A stretch of DNA of 64,000 nucleotides from Rhizophagus irregularis (GCF_026210795.1 NC_089453.1:2048501-2112500), one strand, 5' to 3'; positions 43,750 to 56,997 are shown, counted from the stretch's first letter. Numbers and translations are program-made. Notes: generated by a model from the sequence alone, not told the origin.

Positions 43750-45923
43750 AAAACATCTAAAATTTCCGCTAAGACCTTAGATCGTGATGTTTTACGGGAC
43801 TTATCTTTTTTCTGCTTTTTATGCTTCTCAGGTGGTTTCTTTTTAGGATTCTTAGAATTCTTTTGACTTTTATCAGTCTGTCGACTTCCTGAAGTTCTTT
43901 TCTGATCCTTGTTGGCATTATTGCCAAATAACCTTGTTCATTGCATTGGAGGATCATGTCGATTCCAAGACAGGTGCTGTTGCTCTTAATCATATTGATT
44001 ATCTAATGCTGTACGCATATCAACCCACTTTTCAAAATAACCAATAAGCTTACGATCCCCTTTTGCTGTTTGTACAATTTTAAAGCTTTTCAAACCATTA
44101 ATCGCAGTAAGGAATGAATGTGGGTGATAGTCTTTCTATAAGGTTGCTACTGTCATCGAATCTGGAATTTTTCGAATTGTAGCTTGAAACTTCTCATATT
44201 GTTTTCTTTCTTTGAGTGTCCACCTTGCTGGAAATTACTGAACTGGTATCCTCCCTAAATTCGTAGTCCAAATCAGACCATCATTACCTTTGAACTGGGC
44301 TAGACAAAAGGAAGTTAATTCTATCTTCAAACGAACTGTCTGGTATTTCTTTTGTTGTTTCATTTGTAACGAGATAGTCTTTCCCCACAGAGTTAACTGT
44401 TGCAGAATTTCTTCTGGTGTCAAGGATACTGGAACATCATAAACCAATATATTTCTAATCCGTGATGTATCATCATCATTTGGTTTATGACCTGTAATAA
44501 CTTGTTGAATAATATTTTTATTTGACTTCTTTTTTTTATTCGAAGATTTTGTCAAATTAGATGAATTGTCAACTGGTTGTTTTACAAGCTGCGGCTGAGG
44601 CATTACATCCAGTTCAGAAATAGGTTGTACTGTTAAGATGTCCATATCAATATATTGGTCAACATGTGATTGTGATCCAGAGGCATCCGCAATCGACCGA
44701 TTTATAATTACATCTTGATCAACACCCAATTGATCATCATCATCATCAGTATTTCTTATTATTTCACTAGTACTTACATCTGTAAGCACATCAGAATCGG
44801 AATCTTCAGATTGGTGTTTTTTCTTCTTATTTTTTTTAGCCTTCTTGCCCTTTTTAGACTTTTCTTTATGCTTTCTCACTAAACGTAACATTTGCTTTCT
44901 TCCTTCACTGCGCTTTTTTATTCCAGAGTATACTGCGTTAAAACCCTGAGAAGCAGAGTACATAGCAACATGTAAAAAAAAAGAAAAACTTTGAGGTGTC
45001 ATTTTATAGTGAGCGGCTTTATTCTCCCAACTGAGTATTTATTCATTTGATAGACCAAAATTTGCTTTTAAAATATTATTTTGAACTTCTACTTGAGGTC
45101 CAGAAAAAAATGAAGTAAAAAGACTTTCACAATATTGAAAATAATGTGTATATGTAAAATGTAAAAATCTATATTCTTCGCCAGTTCCATAAGGAAACTT
45201 ATTTTCGCAGTGTTTGGCAAATGACTTGAAATGACCAAATGATTCAAATGACAAATGACAAATAACATGTCATTTCAATGCTTAAATGACAAATGACTTT
45301 TGGTCATTTGAATGTAATTTTGGTCAGCATTATAATTTTTGCCTACACTACATTCATTAGCAAACGGGACCCAGAACCTGGAAACCCTAACCCGGCCTGG
45401 ATCTGGATCCGGGTTTGGGCCGGCAAACTTTCTTCAAAATTCACCCGGGCCGGATCCGGGCCGGCACATGAATTTTCGTTGAACCCGGATTTTCATAATT
45501 CTGGCCAAAATCGCCTTAATTCCGGCCAAAATTAAACTGGCCAAAATTAAGTTGGCCGATTTTTTTGTTTTTACAACAAAATGATATAATAAAAGTCCGA
45601 GTCCGGTCCAGGCTAGGTTTTTAATATTTTAAGTCCGGGCCGGGCACTTTATGTTAATTTCCAAGTGCAGACCGGGCCGGGTTGTAAAATAGTGGTCAAT
45701 GCAGACCTCTAATTCATTATTTTTTAATTATAGTCACATGATTATTTATGTGATAAATATTAGCCAATCAAAATCAAATGATTGAAATGACCAAATGACA
45801 AATGATTATGAATAATGACAAATGATTTCATAAATCATTTAAAAGGTCAAATGACCAGATCATTTCCGAACACTGTATTTTCAGCTATTTGTATATTTCT
45901 ACTATCTTCCATATTAATAAAAA
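43750..45923 (-). pseudogene. Retrocopied ORF with RRM-like segment, decayed
   Basis: Minus-strand reading starts MEDSRNIQIAEN (about 45920), is cut by the hAT MITE, resumes KFPYGTGEEYRFLHFTYTHY and reads on with stops at 45039 (TAA), 44235-44240 (TAA), near 44145 (TAG), near 43995 (TAA) and near 43942 (TGA), ending in a Lys/Ser-rich tail. It has a lysine-rich segment (KHKEKSKKGKKAKKNKKKK), an acidic stretch and RIRNILVYDVPVSLTPEEIL, which looks like the start of an RRM-type fold or LINE ORF1-like RNA-binding domain. The family seems repeated in this type of genome (recall). With at least five stops it is dead. Confidence 0.7.
45208..45875. mobile_element. 668-bp hAT MITE inside the retrocopy
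   Basis: Ends CAGTGTTTGGCAAATGA and, inverted, CAGTGTTCGGAAATGA, with flanking TATTTTCG (45200-45207) and TATTTTCA (45876-45883), an 8-bp duplication with one G/A change. The subterminal regions are rich in AAATGAC repeats; the middle is GC-richer (CCGGGCCGG motifs). Removing it with one duplication copy rejoins the frame of the host ORF (AEN-KFPYG), so it inserted after the retrocopy. Confidence 0.9.
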
Positions 45924-46013
45924 CGAAAGTAAAAAAATTTTTATTTTTTACTGCGGAATTATTATGTTTTTAAGAAATTGAGGAAGAAGTTTTTTTTACC
46001 CTGTATCTGGTAT

Positions 46014-46626
46014 AAATAAATTTTGAATTGCGATGTGTGATTCGTCTGCGCCTGATCTATTCCGTAACTGGTAATTATAATGTTGATTGCTGTCAGGTCA
46101 TGTGTACGTTCCGATGGCGAGATTTCATCACTAATACAGTTCTGTTCAAGAGTGATTTTAATTTTTTTTTTCTAATTTTTTTTTCTAATTTTTCTTTTAT
46201 TTTGTTCTTTCACCTCTTAGGTTTGGATCAGCAATATAATCAAAATAAAATAATTTTTTTATTGAATAAATATGCTTTGTATGATTTTTTTTGCATATTT
46301 TTTTCACTTAAAAATAAAAGAACATGATAATATTATATAAGATCTAATTTATCTTAATATAAAACAAATTTATTGTTATCAGTTATATTGATATAAACCC
46401 AGTTAACCCTGTTGCAATGCAACAGGCTAAAGCTAATCATGATGATCTAAAATAAAAATCGTTCTTTTTTATTTATATTTTTATAATTACAAAAAACATG
46501 GTAAATTACTGGTCATTTGAATACAAGATGTTTGACCAAAAAAAAGAAAAATTTTTTAAATTTTATAAAAAAAAAATTGAAACAAAATAAGACTAATATC
46601 ATCTAATATCATGAAATAATAGTTAA
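46014..46626. other. Intergenic; no supportable gene
   Basis: AT-rich region downstream of the VLIG-like gene. The 99-codon ORF at 46028-46327 is Phe/Leu-rich low complexity with no recognisable feature. Poly(A)-signal-like AATAAA/TTTATT runs are too common here to assign. Confidence 0.4.
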
Positions 46627-49600
46627 TTATTCAGAAATGAGGTTTCCATATTTGAATTTCCATAAAGGATCAGTATTATCAATCATGCTATACTCCTCAC
46701 ATAGTTCATCTTTAAGTTTCCACCAGATTGCACGCATTTTTTTTATATGTTCATCAGAAGGTTCTGATCGAGGAAAAGGAAGCCATGACGGATGATATTT
46801 AGACAAAAATTCAGTGAGGGGTAAATAAATTGAATCCTTATCACATCCCCATTTGCTGTTATAAGATTTGTCTTCAGTACATATGATTAAAGTTGGAAAC
46901 CTTGTTTTTACATCACGAAAACCAGAAAAAGCTGAAAGTAAATGTTTAGATACTTGATGTTTAGTATGACCATCATCTGGTAGCTCACATTTGGAAGAAC
47001 AAAGTGGACATCTTGCTGAACAACCAATTTTATTCCAATAAACCAATTTTGCCTCCAAATACATAAACATTTTTTCCTTTGATTCAGATTTTTCATTATC
47101 AGTCCATATATTTTGTATATTTTTTAAGGACTTATGAAGTAAATCACAAAAATCAACAGGTTTTTTAATAGTAACACTTCCAAGCAGATTATTCACATCT
47201 TTTAAAATTTTGGAAAAGTCTACTGGCAAATCATTAAAAAGGCTTGATAATTGCAGTTGTTCATATTCTTTACTTGGATCAAATAATGAACTCAATTTAG
47301 AAACAGCATTTGTTAGACCTTCTATTGTATTTTTATAATAATTATCGATTTCACATAATTTTGAATTCACCAAACTTTTTATATATACGGAAAGACTGGA
47401 ATTAAAAATTTTATTCATATATTCTATCGGGTCTCTAAGGTATTCTCGAATTTCATTAATGTTTAATACATCAAAACTTTGCATGTAAGCATGATTTGTT
47501 GTAGTGTATGCGTCCGTCCAACTTTCTCTTAAATAATTTTGAAGACTTTGATCAACCGATTCTTCGATTTCTGATATTTGTTGCTTAAATGCTATTGATA
47601 GATAATTAAGAACTTCCTTGGAGAGACTTTCATAAGAAAAATTTGCTAAAGTCTTTTTAAATAATAATGATAAATTTTTTTTCAAGTTATCCAAGTTTTC
47701 TTTTTGTTGATTTTCCCATTCAATAGTATTATTACTCAATGTATTATATATTTGTGATCTTAAATATTTCTGTAAATATAAATTATTTAATATTCGATTA
47801 ATACATGTAAGCATGAGATAAGAAATATTATGTAAAACATTATGTAATAGTAATTACCTCAAAAATATCAAATTCAATCTTAAATTCAATTTTACTAGTT
47901 GGTGATTATGTAAATTCAAATAAACAGTTACATATTGTTTCTAGCCATTTGATTGTCTGTCCATATTCAATATGTAAAGATGATTTTCGTCTCACTTCAG
48001 AAGTAATTCCATCAATTGTCTGCATAAATTTGTCATTAATTTCTTTAGCCGTCTTTTTTTTGATCGTTTTTTGCGTAAAAGGACTCAAAAAATCTGTTTT
48101 TTCAATTATATTTTGAATTTGTTTCACATCAATATTAATATTTTCTTCCAAAGTTGATGGTTTCTTTATACTTATCCAAAAAACTCTTTTGAATTTTTCT
48201 TTTTCTTTTGAATCTTGACGTACTGTTGAACTAAATTCACTAACAGCATTATTAAAAGTTTCTTGAACATGTTGTTTTAATTTTTCTGACTGATATACCA
48301 TCTGACGATTAAATTCTTTTTTATCATCTTCTACCTCTTTCCAAATATCTTCAAATATTTTTGCACATTCTGCTTCATTGATCTTTTTAAAACCAGTTGT
48401 ATTTAATCCCTGGATTTTTTTACCAGCTTTTTTTATCGCGCATTGTGTTAACCAATCATCTTTATATTTTCTTACTAAAGACATCCATTGAGCATCTTGT
48501 TCTCTTCTTTCTACCGTGATCATATTACGAATAAGTCTCTTTCCTTCTTCTATAATATCAGCATCAAATTGTTCTTGTACAAATTTGGAATAATATTTCA
48601 GACATTTTTCTGTCCAGTTATCATTAAGAATATCTAATTCAGATCTAAATTCTCTTTCAATTTGAGTCCATTTTGAATAATCTGATTCAATTTCTTTAAC
48701 ACAATTATTAATTATGTCCTTAGAATTCGTAATAAATTCTGGCAATTCACTTTCTTTGATAGTATTAACAATAACACGCATTTGACGCCATTCTTGAATT
48801 TCTTTAAAATTTTTAAAATGAAGAAAACTTCCATATGTATTAATTTTACCCCATACGGTCTTCATATACGGAATAAATCCTAAAAAGAGTGTATAAATAT
48901 ACTATCTAATTTATGTAAAGTGAAATATGAGATAATGACAGATAATTTTAATACCTTGTACATTTGTGAATTGTTCTGACGTATTTTTGCGCAATAGAGC
49001 AGATTTTAGGAGTGATTGTCGTAAATTTGAAATTCTTGTAGAAAATACTTCCTATTTTAAAGATATATAAATCAATAATTTTTAAACATTATTTATAATA
49101 AATAATAAATGAAAATGATTAAAAACGAGGTTATTGCAGAGAGTGGTGAGAACAAGCAATATATATATATACTTACGGCTGGTAAATTAATGGTTTCGGT
49201 TTTTCCGATACTGTTAGTACGAGAACGAAATTCATCTGGATAACTGCTAAATGCATTTTCTAATAAATGAATGTCTTGTTGTTCAACTGACATGAAATCC
49301 TCCAATGTGTCAACACAACCAGGAATTTGCTCAAACATTTTTTTTAGTCCATCAACAATATCCTTAAATGCTGGTTCTTGAGCTTCTATCATACCAATCA
49401 TATCACGAAGTACAAAATGTAATCTCGGTTTTGATTGTCTATGTCTAAGAGCGTCCAAATGCCATGAAGATACTTCTAATATATCACCAATATCACTTGT
49501 TAACCCTTTTGTATTAATTATTATATTCTGCGAACACATTAATGCTAATAGTGTTATTTTTTTATCAAAATTGGTACGGTGAGTAATATATTTTTGAGTA

Positions 49601-52600
49601 GTTGATGCCATTCCTTCGGAATCAAGAATTAAAAGATCAATCGTATTTCCCTCAAAATTCGCGGTTCTATAACTCATATATACTCCTTTTGTACTAAAAA
49701 GAAAATAAATATTAATTTTATAATATTTAAAAAAGGCTAATGATTATTAATAAAATATTTACCATCTTGAAGCAGAAGTTGCAAATCCACAATGGAATAA
49801 ATAATTCAAAAGAGTGGATTTCCCTGAACTTTCTAGTCCAATAACTGAGATTACAATTAATCTTCGTTCAACATTTGTCATCAATTTACCTAAAACACAG
49901 GATAAAAACTTCGTTGGAAGAGAGCGTAATGATAAACCATCGAGGAATTGCAAAGGTTCTCCTTCAAGGATCCATGTTTTGAACGCTTCTTGCAGTTTTT
50001 TTGAGTTAACATTATATCTAATTTAATAAAAAAATAAATTTTAAAATTTTAAATAAATTTTTAAATATACTTACGATTAAATACTTACAATTGTTCTAAC
50101 ACAGATTTACGAGGATTATTATGCAATTCAGATAATATAATAAATTCAAGCCAAAAGTCATGGATAGAAATATCATTCTCCTCAATCATCCTATTGATTT
50201 CAGTTCGTTCTACATCGTTCTTTGAATTTTGTAATTCATGTAAAAACTTTTTGAAAAAATCATCAATTTGACAGGAAAAATCTCTTATTTTTTCTATATT
50301 ATTTTCATTAATTAATTTTGCAAAATCAATGAAAATTGATAATGGTTCTTTTGTATTAATTTCAACTTGTTCTTTTCGATATTGTTGTATTTTATTAAGA
50401 ATTTCTCCTTCAGATATGAATATTGAATTCTCTTGTGATTCTGTTGTAGATTTCTTATCATTTAATGCTTCAATCTCATGTTCTAGATGAGTCGCACGAA
50501 AAATATCTGATTTGCCATTAAATTCGATGGACTTCATTTTAGAAGCGAATGCAGATTTTTCAGTTTCACTTTTCCAAATATTTAAAGTACTTCCATCTAA
50601 TAATTTAAGAAATAGTGATGGATGGACAATTTTTGATTCGAGTATTGACAGTTTTTTTATTACGTCATCTTTTTTCTTTTCGGTAAATTGATTAAAGTCG
50701 TTAGAAATTTGTTCAATTTTAATACATTCAGACTTGAAGTGTGGTTCCAGTAATTTTTTTAAAGTCTTTTTACGTTTACTGAAGGGATCATTATTTTTTT
50801 TTGATTTACTCCAATATATTACAGATATTTTTGAAATGAATAAATTATCGGATCCTGCTAAGATTGTATTAAGAAGTTGATTTAATTCACTAGATGGCGA
50901 GTTTCCTTCAAAATCTTGATCATTTACATGTAAGAACATGTAAAATGCAAATTGTGAGAAGCTATTAATTAGGCTAAGAAAAGTCTGATGTGGGTTTTCT
51001 TCAAAGTATACTTCAGCTATAGCAATAGGTTTTCGTTCATAATTTTCCGAAGCGGGATGAAAAGAAATATCGATTGAACCAGTCGAGGTAATACTTAAAC
51101 CATCTTCACGAGGTTTACAAATAATTGGATAAAGCATTTTTGAGAATGGTGAAGATAATTCGCTCGTAGTTAGATTGAATGATAATAATAAATGATAATT
51201 TTCTTGAAGTATTAAACTATGAATTTCTCTTAATACTCGAAGACCTTTTTGGCTAAAATCATTTTTATTTGTGAATAATAATGGAATGGGAATATTCGCT
51301 CGAGTAAGCGAAAGTAAGATTTTCGAAAGTGCTTTTTTTGGTACTTTATCCAAGAAAGCTACAAGATAATCTCTTCCTTTGCAGTCAACTAATCGTTTTA
51401 ATGTCTGTGAAGAGTCATCAAGTTCTTTGGAGTCTGAAATTTGTCTAATGCAATCCTGAATACGTTGCAATGAAATGGTTCTATTAATTATATCGATGAT
51501 ATATGGAAATATATTTCTAAGAATTCCATTTGTAGGATCTTTTAAAGAAGGTATCACTTTAACTTTAAATATTTCTTCAGTCAATTCATCTACTACAAAG
51601 TTTGTAGCGTCATAACTGATTGGCTCGTCTCCAAAAGTAATTTGGAAAAACTCCTCGAGTGATAAAGATTCAGGTTGCGTTTCATTATCAGATGAGTCAT
51701 CAGAATCCTCAGAACTTGTATCAGAGATATGATCGTCATGATCCAGGCTTTTATCAAGAATTACAGATTGACTTAATTTGACCAAATCACCTATAAAATA
51801 TAAATAAAGTTATTAATTATGGTAATTATAGTTATAAATCATTTTATATAAAAAGAACGTACTAAATAACGAAAAATTACCTTTATTTGACTCTATATTC
51901 TTATGAGAAGATAAGCATGATTCAAAAATTATAAAGTAATTTACTATGTTTTGAATTCTATCTAGCTTTTTAATGAAGGGCGCAGAAATTTTGACATTAT
52001 TAACGTACTCTTTTTTTAATTGATCGAGAACATCAATCTCAAATAATCGTGGATATTTGTTCAGAGTAGTCATAAAATCAGAGGAGTCGATAGGCGATTG
52101 ATCATCTGGATACTGTTTATTATAATTATTAATGGTTTTATGGATAACTTTAAAAAAAAAGAAAATAAATAAACAAAAGTTTGTTATAAATACATCAGTA
52201 TTATTTGAAAAAAATATATCGTAGGAATATGTCTTGATAATTTACCTTGTGAAAGAATATTATCCATGCTTCTTAGTTGAAATTGATGTACGAGTTCTTT
52301 TTTATAGTTTAACATTCCATTGGAAAATTTATCAAGAATATTACGAGTTATTTCAAGTGATATTTTTTGTTCATGCTCATCGGAAATTTTCTCAGCTAAT
52401 ATCGTAGCTGTTGATATTGCAATTTCGAGGCTCATACTGGAAGATTTTATCATAAAAAATATGCAGTATTAGTACACATTGTGTTACCGCCGATGTTGTT
52501 TATCTAAATTAATTACCTCTTATTTTGCCAAGCTTTACAATTAAATGCCGATTCACCAATCACGCACACAAGATTTTCATTATGACCATGTTGATAGCTT

Positions 52601-53434
52601 TTATAGAACTCTTTATTTACTAACGAGTCAGTTGAAACTTTTGAGATTGAACCCAAGTCATAATTATTGATTTCAAAGAATCTAAAACCGTCTTGTATAA
52701 TATTCGTAAACCAAGGATTATTCTTTATTGAATTTGAACCAGAATCAAGTTCAATATTGTCGAATTCAGATTTCGATAAATTTATTTTGAGATTTTGATT
52801 ATTTTGTTGTAATTGCATCAAATATCTTATCTGAAATGAAGATAAGATCTCTATTTCGCTATTCTGAAAATGATTTTCGGTAAGACTAAAGTTAATTTCT
52901 AATTCATAATGATTGGAAATAACTTCTTTTTCGAACTGGCAACTGTCATAAAGGTTAACGCTATAACCATCTGCGAGAACCAATAAATCAAATCTAAAAT
53001 CTTGACTCGTTTGTGCAGGGTCAAACCTGATTAAATAAAATGGAAAATTTTGTTAGAATTGAACGTATTTAACTTTCGATGACCAAAAGACTTAAATTAC
53101 TGCGGATTGACACATTTTATAATATATACCTTTCGTGAATAAGTTGGACAGTTTCCTTGGGAAGTTTTTTAATCAACTCCAAAAGTCGGTCTTCGAATCC
53201 ATGTAGAGAATATGGAGAAGATACATAATCACGGACACTTTGTGGAAGACGTAAAATTTCATTCTTATTTAACGAAGAAGACTGGTCTTTCGAATTACGA
53301 ATTTTATAATATTCATGATAAAGAAGAATTTTTCCTGTAATTTCTTTCGTAACAAAAACTTCGGATAAAGAAAGAGCGAAGATAAGACCAGAAAGACCTC
53401 CGCTACAGACGACAATAATTGGGTTTTGAAACAT
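46627..53434 (-). CDS. FAD-monooxygenase-like/VLIG-type large GTPase fusion, one internal TAA
   Basis: Exons 53434-53130, 53026-52517, 52436-52246, 52147-51881, 51790-50089, 50017-49763, 49693-49177, 49051-48955, 48879-47858 and 47769-46627 join in phase to 2002 residues. The N-terminus is a Rossmann-like FAD site (IIVVCSGGLSGLIFALSL, first Gly of GxGxxG replaced), followed by FDLLVLADGYS and VIGESAFNCKAWQNK, matching the DG and GD motifs of FAD monooxygenases with a degenerate second motif. Then come a ~500-residue helical region and a VLIG-type GTPase: P-loop G1052LESSGKST, CTKGVYMSYR, LILDSEGMAST and FVLRD. The C-terminal region has CSARCPLCSSKCEL plus His. VLIGs belong to the dynamin/GBP-like large GTPases. 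The TAA at 47908-47906 (codon 1606) lies in an otherwise open exon, so this copy would lose its last ~396 residues unless it is an error. Confidence 0.8.
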
Positions 53435-53901
53435 TTAGCGAAAAATCAATAATAAGTATAGTATTTATGAAGAATAAGTAAAGAAATTGGCAATTTCAGC
53501 TCGGAAATGTTGGAAATCTGAAATGTTGATCATTTAATCACACACACTGACGCAATTACGCAATTTTGTAAACAAAGAAAATTTAAAAAAGTTTGAAATT
53601 TTATGCAGAACTCACACCGTACACAATGAATACAGACGAAATCATGTGAATAAACATGTGAATGATAAATTTGATTATCTGTTATATTATTTAAAATACA
53701 TTTGTTTATTCGTTTTATATTTTCACATTCACAGATTCACATGATGATTACCAGTTACGGAATTGATCATGGGTTACTGCATACAAGATTCCAGTATTAC
53801 GAGTAGACGAGTAGTCAAGTAGTACCCGAAGTCAAACCCTTTGAAAAATGAAAATTGATTAATACTCGGTTCAACATGATATAATTTTATTTATAGCAAG
53901 G
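53435..53901. promoter_or_regulatory. Upstream region of the VLIG-like gene
   Basis: No ORF. It contains an inverted pair TCACATGTTTATTCACATGA / TCACATTCACAGATTCACATGA near 53643-53740. It must hold the promoter of the minus-strand gene starting at 53434, but no specific box is identified. Confidence 0.35.
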
Positions 53902-54950
53902 CCGTTCCAAATTAATAATTAGTTTAAAGTCCTTTTGTCTGAAAAAATTGGGGTATAATTTAAACAAACATGTTAAATAACATATTTATAATGAATTTTT
54001 TATTTATTCGTTTTTCTTTTTCTCTTTTGTCCTAAAAAACGTCAGAAATACCACTAAATTTTTAAATATGATTTCTACATTTTGTAATGATATTAATGAT
54101 ATTGTTAATATAGAACTATGGATTAATTCTCTTAATGGCATATATGTAAAACAATATACGGATATTATCAAATTACAACCTTTAAAGAGAATATTTATGT
54201 ATATCAGAAAATTTCATTTAACTTGGAATTGGAATTTCGATCAGAAACTTTGAAAGAACTAATACTTGATAGTATAGATTTTTCAATATGATATTAATTT
54301 ATCATTTATATCAAAATTAAAATGTATAGAACTTCTTGAATTTTTATAATGCAAAGGATTCAATCATAGTGAAGTTCATAAACTATGGTATTGTACTACG
54401 GGAGCTTTTATGCATTTGTTATAAAATCCGTAATATGTCATTGTCTCGTCTTGTTGATGATTTGTGCGATATTGGAAGATAATATTTCTTACTATTTACC
54501 ACAAAGGATTAACATGCGATTGATTCTGTAATGAATCATCAGGTTCAATATCATCTAAATCTTTTAAAATATACTTAACTTGGCATGGTTCAAAACTTTT
54601 ACATACTAAGTTTTTAATACTAACCCAATGGTTTGTTATTGGATTATAAAACTGTACAGATATTTTCGGTCATCGACTATATAACCCGAATTTCATTTAG
54701 AGGGTCTTCAAAATTTTTATTTTATTTTCTTCAATATCTATAGCGCATCTTGTAACTTTCTCGTAAATGGCAACGATAAAATAAAAAAAAAAGATTAAAA
54801 TATAAATCAGATTATGTAGTACACATTTTTTTATGAAGACGCGATCATCAACTATTAAATCACATGATTTCATATGAAGTCACATGACATAAATTTATGC
54901 CTAAATTTTTCAAAAAAGAGAACGTTAAACTAATTATTAATTTGGAACGG
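53902..54950. mobile_element. ~1.05-kb TIR element carrying gene fragments
   Basis: Perfect inverted ends begin CCGTTCCAAATTAATAATTA (26 bp in all) at 53902 and on the other strand at 54950. The inside holds a decayed F-box-type LRR fragment and a segment of unclear origin at 54480-54730. No target duplication is certain. A related GGCCGTTCCAAA occurs at 21858. Confidence 0.7.
54068..54430 (+). pseudogene. F-box/LRR-type fragment
   Basis: Reads ISTFCNDINDIVNIELWINS, then, after frame changes, LKELILDSIDFS and SKLKCIELLEFLQCKGF-like pieces. This is the leucine-rich style of the F-box-like proteins expanded in Rhizophagus (recall). At least two frameshifts or stops occur within 350 bp. It lies entirely inside the TIR element. 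Confidence 0.4.
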
Positions 54951-55139
54951 ACTAAATTTGATCAATCTTTAATTTTTTATAACCGCTTATTAACAAACAC
55001 CATGTGATTATTAAATGATAAAAATAAAATTAACCCAAAATCATTAAATTAACTAAAAATGGTTATAAAAAATTAAAAATTCACCCAGAAAATCAGTAAA
55101 TACACTATCATAAATAAAATTTACTACTATGTAGTACTA

Positions 55140-55460
55140 TGGTAATTATGATAGACATCATGTTGAATGGTTTACCACGTAAAACTTCTGGTGCCGAACT
55201 CCGTATATTTCATTTTTTATATTTGGTTGATTAACTGGTCTACATAAATCAAGATCACTAATATTTACTGAATAAATACTATTACAAAGTATAGTATTAT
55301 CACTATGGAGATCGTCATTACAGAATTTATGGGAATAATGTCATTGATATTAATATTTTCCATATTTGAATGATTTTTAGATAACCAATACAGCAATAAG
55401 GCAATTTTGTGATCTTCATATGTGAAGCGCGTAAAATGTACTTGCAATATTTTATACAGT
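55140..55460 (-). pseudogene. Protein kinase fragment
   Basis: On the minus strand, VHFTRFTYEDHKIAL is followed, after a frame change, by DDLHSDNTI (for HRDLHSxN), ISDLDLCRPVNQ (for DxGL) and, after another shift, PEVLRGKPFN (for APE). These are subdomains VIb-VIII of a tyrosine-kinase-like protein kinase. The catalytic motifs are damaged and the frame is broken at least twice, so it is a relic. Confidence 0.6.
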
Positions 55461-55945
55461 AATCAAATGTGTTTAAGTTAAATAATATGGTGTTATTTAA
55501 AGTTTTAAAAACTTATAAACTTATTAAGTCTCATACCTTTGCATAAAGATGAAAACATAATAATTATGTGGTCCACTTAAGTAAATACATCATTTTATTA
55601 TCAACATAATCCAAGATCACTAATAAAAACTCAAAATAAAATTGTGTTTTATCATTTGATTTTATAGAATTTATTAATGACAATGAATTTTCATTTTTTA
55701 AACGAAATGTTAATAAAGGAAAACAAGATAATTTTTAAAATATTTCATTGATGAACATTATTAAATTCGAATATAATATGAACAGTCTTTCATAAAAACT
55801 TAAATAACGTCATCGAATATACTATTTATTTTTTCATATTTACTTTACATAAAGTAATCTAAAAAATTCAATATTACCTAAAATTTTCTTACAATTAATT
55901 TTTCTGAAGAATACTAAGAATAATGAATCGTCAATACAGTACGTC

Positions 55946-56050
55946 TAAGGATCGGCACAATTTTTTGGTAAATCCCATTACACAAATTTTTAAAATAAAT
56001 CCATTTAAAATTACATAATGCCACAAAAGGATGACAAAGTGCCGATCTTA
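55946..56050. mobile_element. ~105-bp mini-MITE
   Basis: Inverted ends TAAGGATCGGCAC and GTGCCGATCTTA (one-base length difference) enclose about 80 bp of AT-rich sequence. Terminal TA suggests a mariner-type insertion. Confidence 0.6.
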
Positions 56051-56997
56051 ATACGGAATTTTTTTTATTAACCAAACTTGGTTTGGCTTTTTTTTTTAAC
56101 CAAAAAAGAACTAGAGTGATTCGCACATTACTTATATAATAAAGGAGAATAAACTTTTAATAAAGTTAGATTATAAATTTCACGTGATCTGATATTTATT
56201 ACTATTGTAACCTCCATATATATAAAAAAATCGTTTTCAAATCCCTATCTATAATATATCTTTATTTTCCCAATATACATGTTCTTTTCGATTATTATTA
56301 CTCACGTTTTATTAATTCTTTTTTTCTTTCTTTTTTTTATATTCAATTTGCATTTTTCATTCCCTTTGTATTAAACCTGAGTTACGACAGTTATTCTCTC
56401 TCTTTTTTTATCTTTCCAACGTGATTAAAATTGATGAATACAATATTTCGATGACGCAACCAGATAAGTTTATAGAAAGTATCAGAAATGCGCGGCGTGA
56501 AACATCGTAAATGAGAATTTATTGGTAATTTTCCATGAAACTTCATAAATTTTAATTAATATGAAGCGAAATATTTGTAATTTATTTATTGTTGAATCAA
56601 GTCAAACAACTGCTAAACCAGTGATATTTTCTTTTGTTATAAATGATGTAGTTGTTACTTTCTTTTATATGCGTTAGGGAAAGTGGTGATACATTGAACA
56701 AGGTTGCAATAACCATTGAAATGAATAATTGAGGAGATCAACCTATTTAAACGCTACGATCCATCCCATTTAGGGTGGAGCCCTCGAAATTCAGGCACTG
56801 TGATTCACATGAAGCATGACATCCTCGTATATTCATTCATTCATAATGAGAAAATCCAAATGTGATTCGTAGGTATATTTTTTATTCATAATAAAAAGTC
56901 TCACATATGACACGTTGATCACCGAAAATAATATTTAAAATTGTTTCAATCGTATATCAACTTTTTTTACCCTTAACCTTAAGAAATAAACGTACAA

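Larger units (their letters stand above)
43437..45995 (-). mobile_element. Poly(A)-tailed retroposed copy with 18-bp duplication
   Basis: TTACCCTGTATCTGGTAT occurs at 43419-43436 and 45996-46013. A run of T directly follows the left copy (about 43437-43453), i.e. a poly(A) tail on the minus strand. This is the mark of LINE-driven insertion of an RNA copy. Without the nested hAT MITE it is about 1.9 kb, intronless and without reverse transcriptase, so it is a processed retrocopy or a non-autonomous retroposon. Confidence 0.85.
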
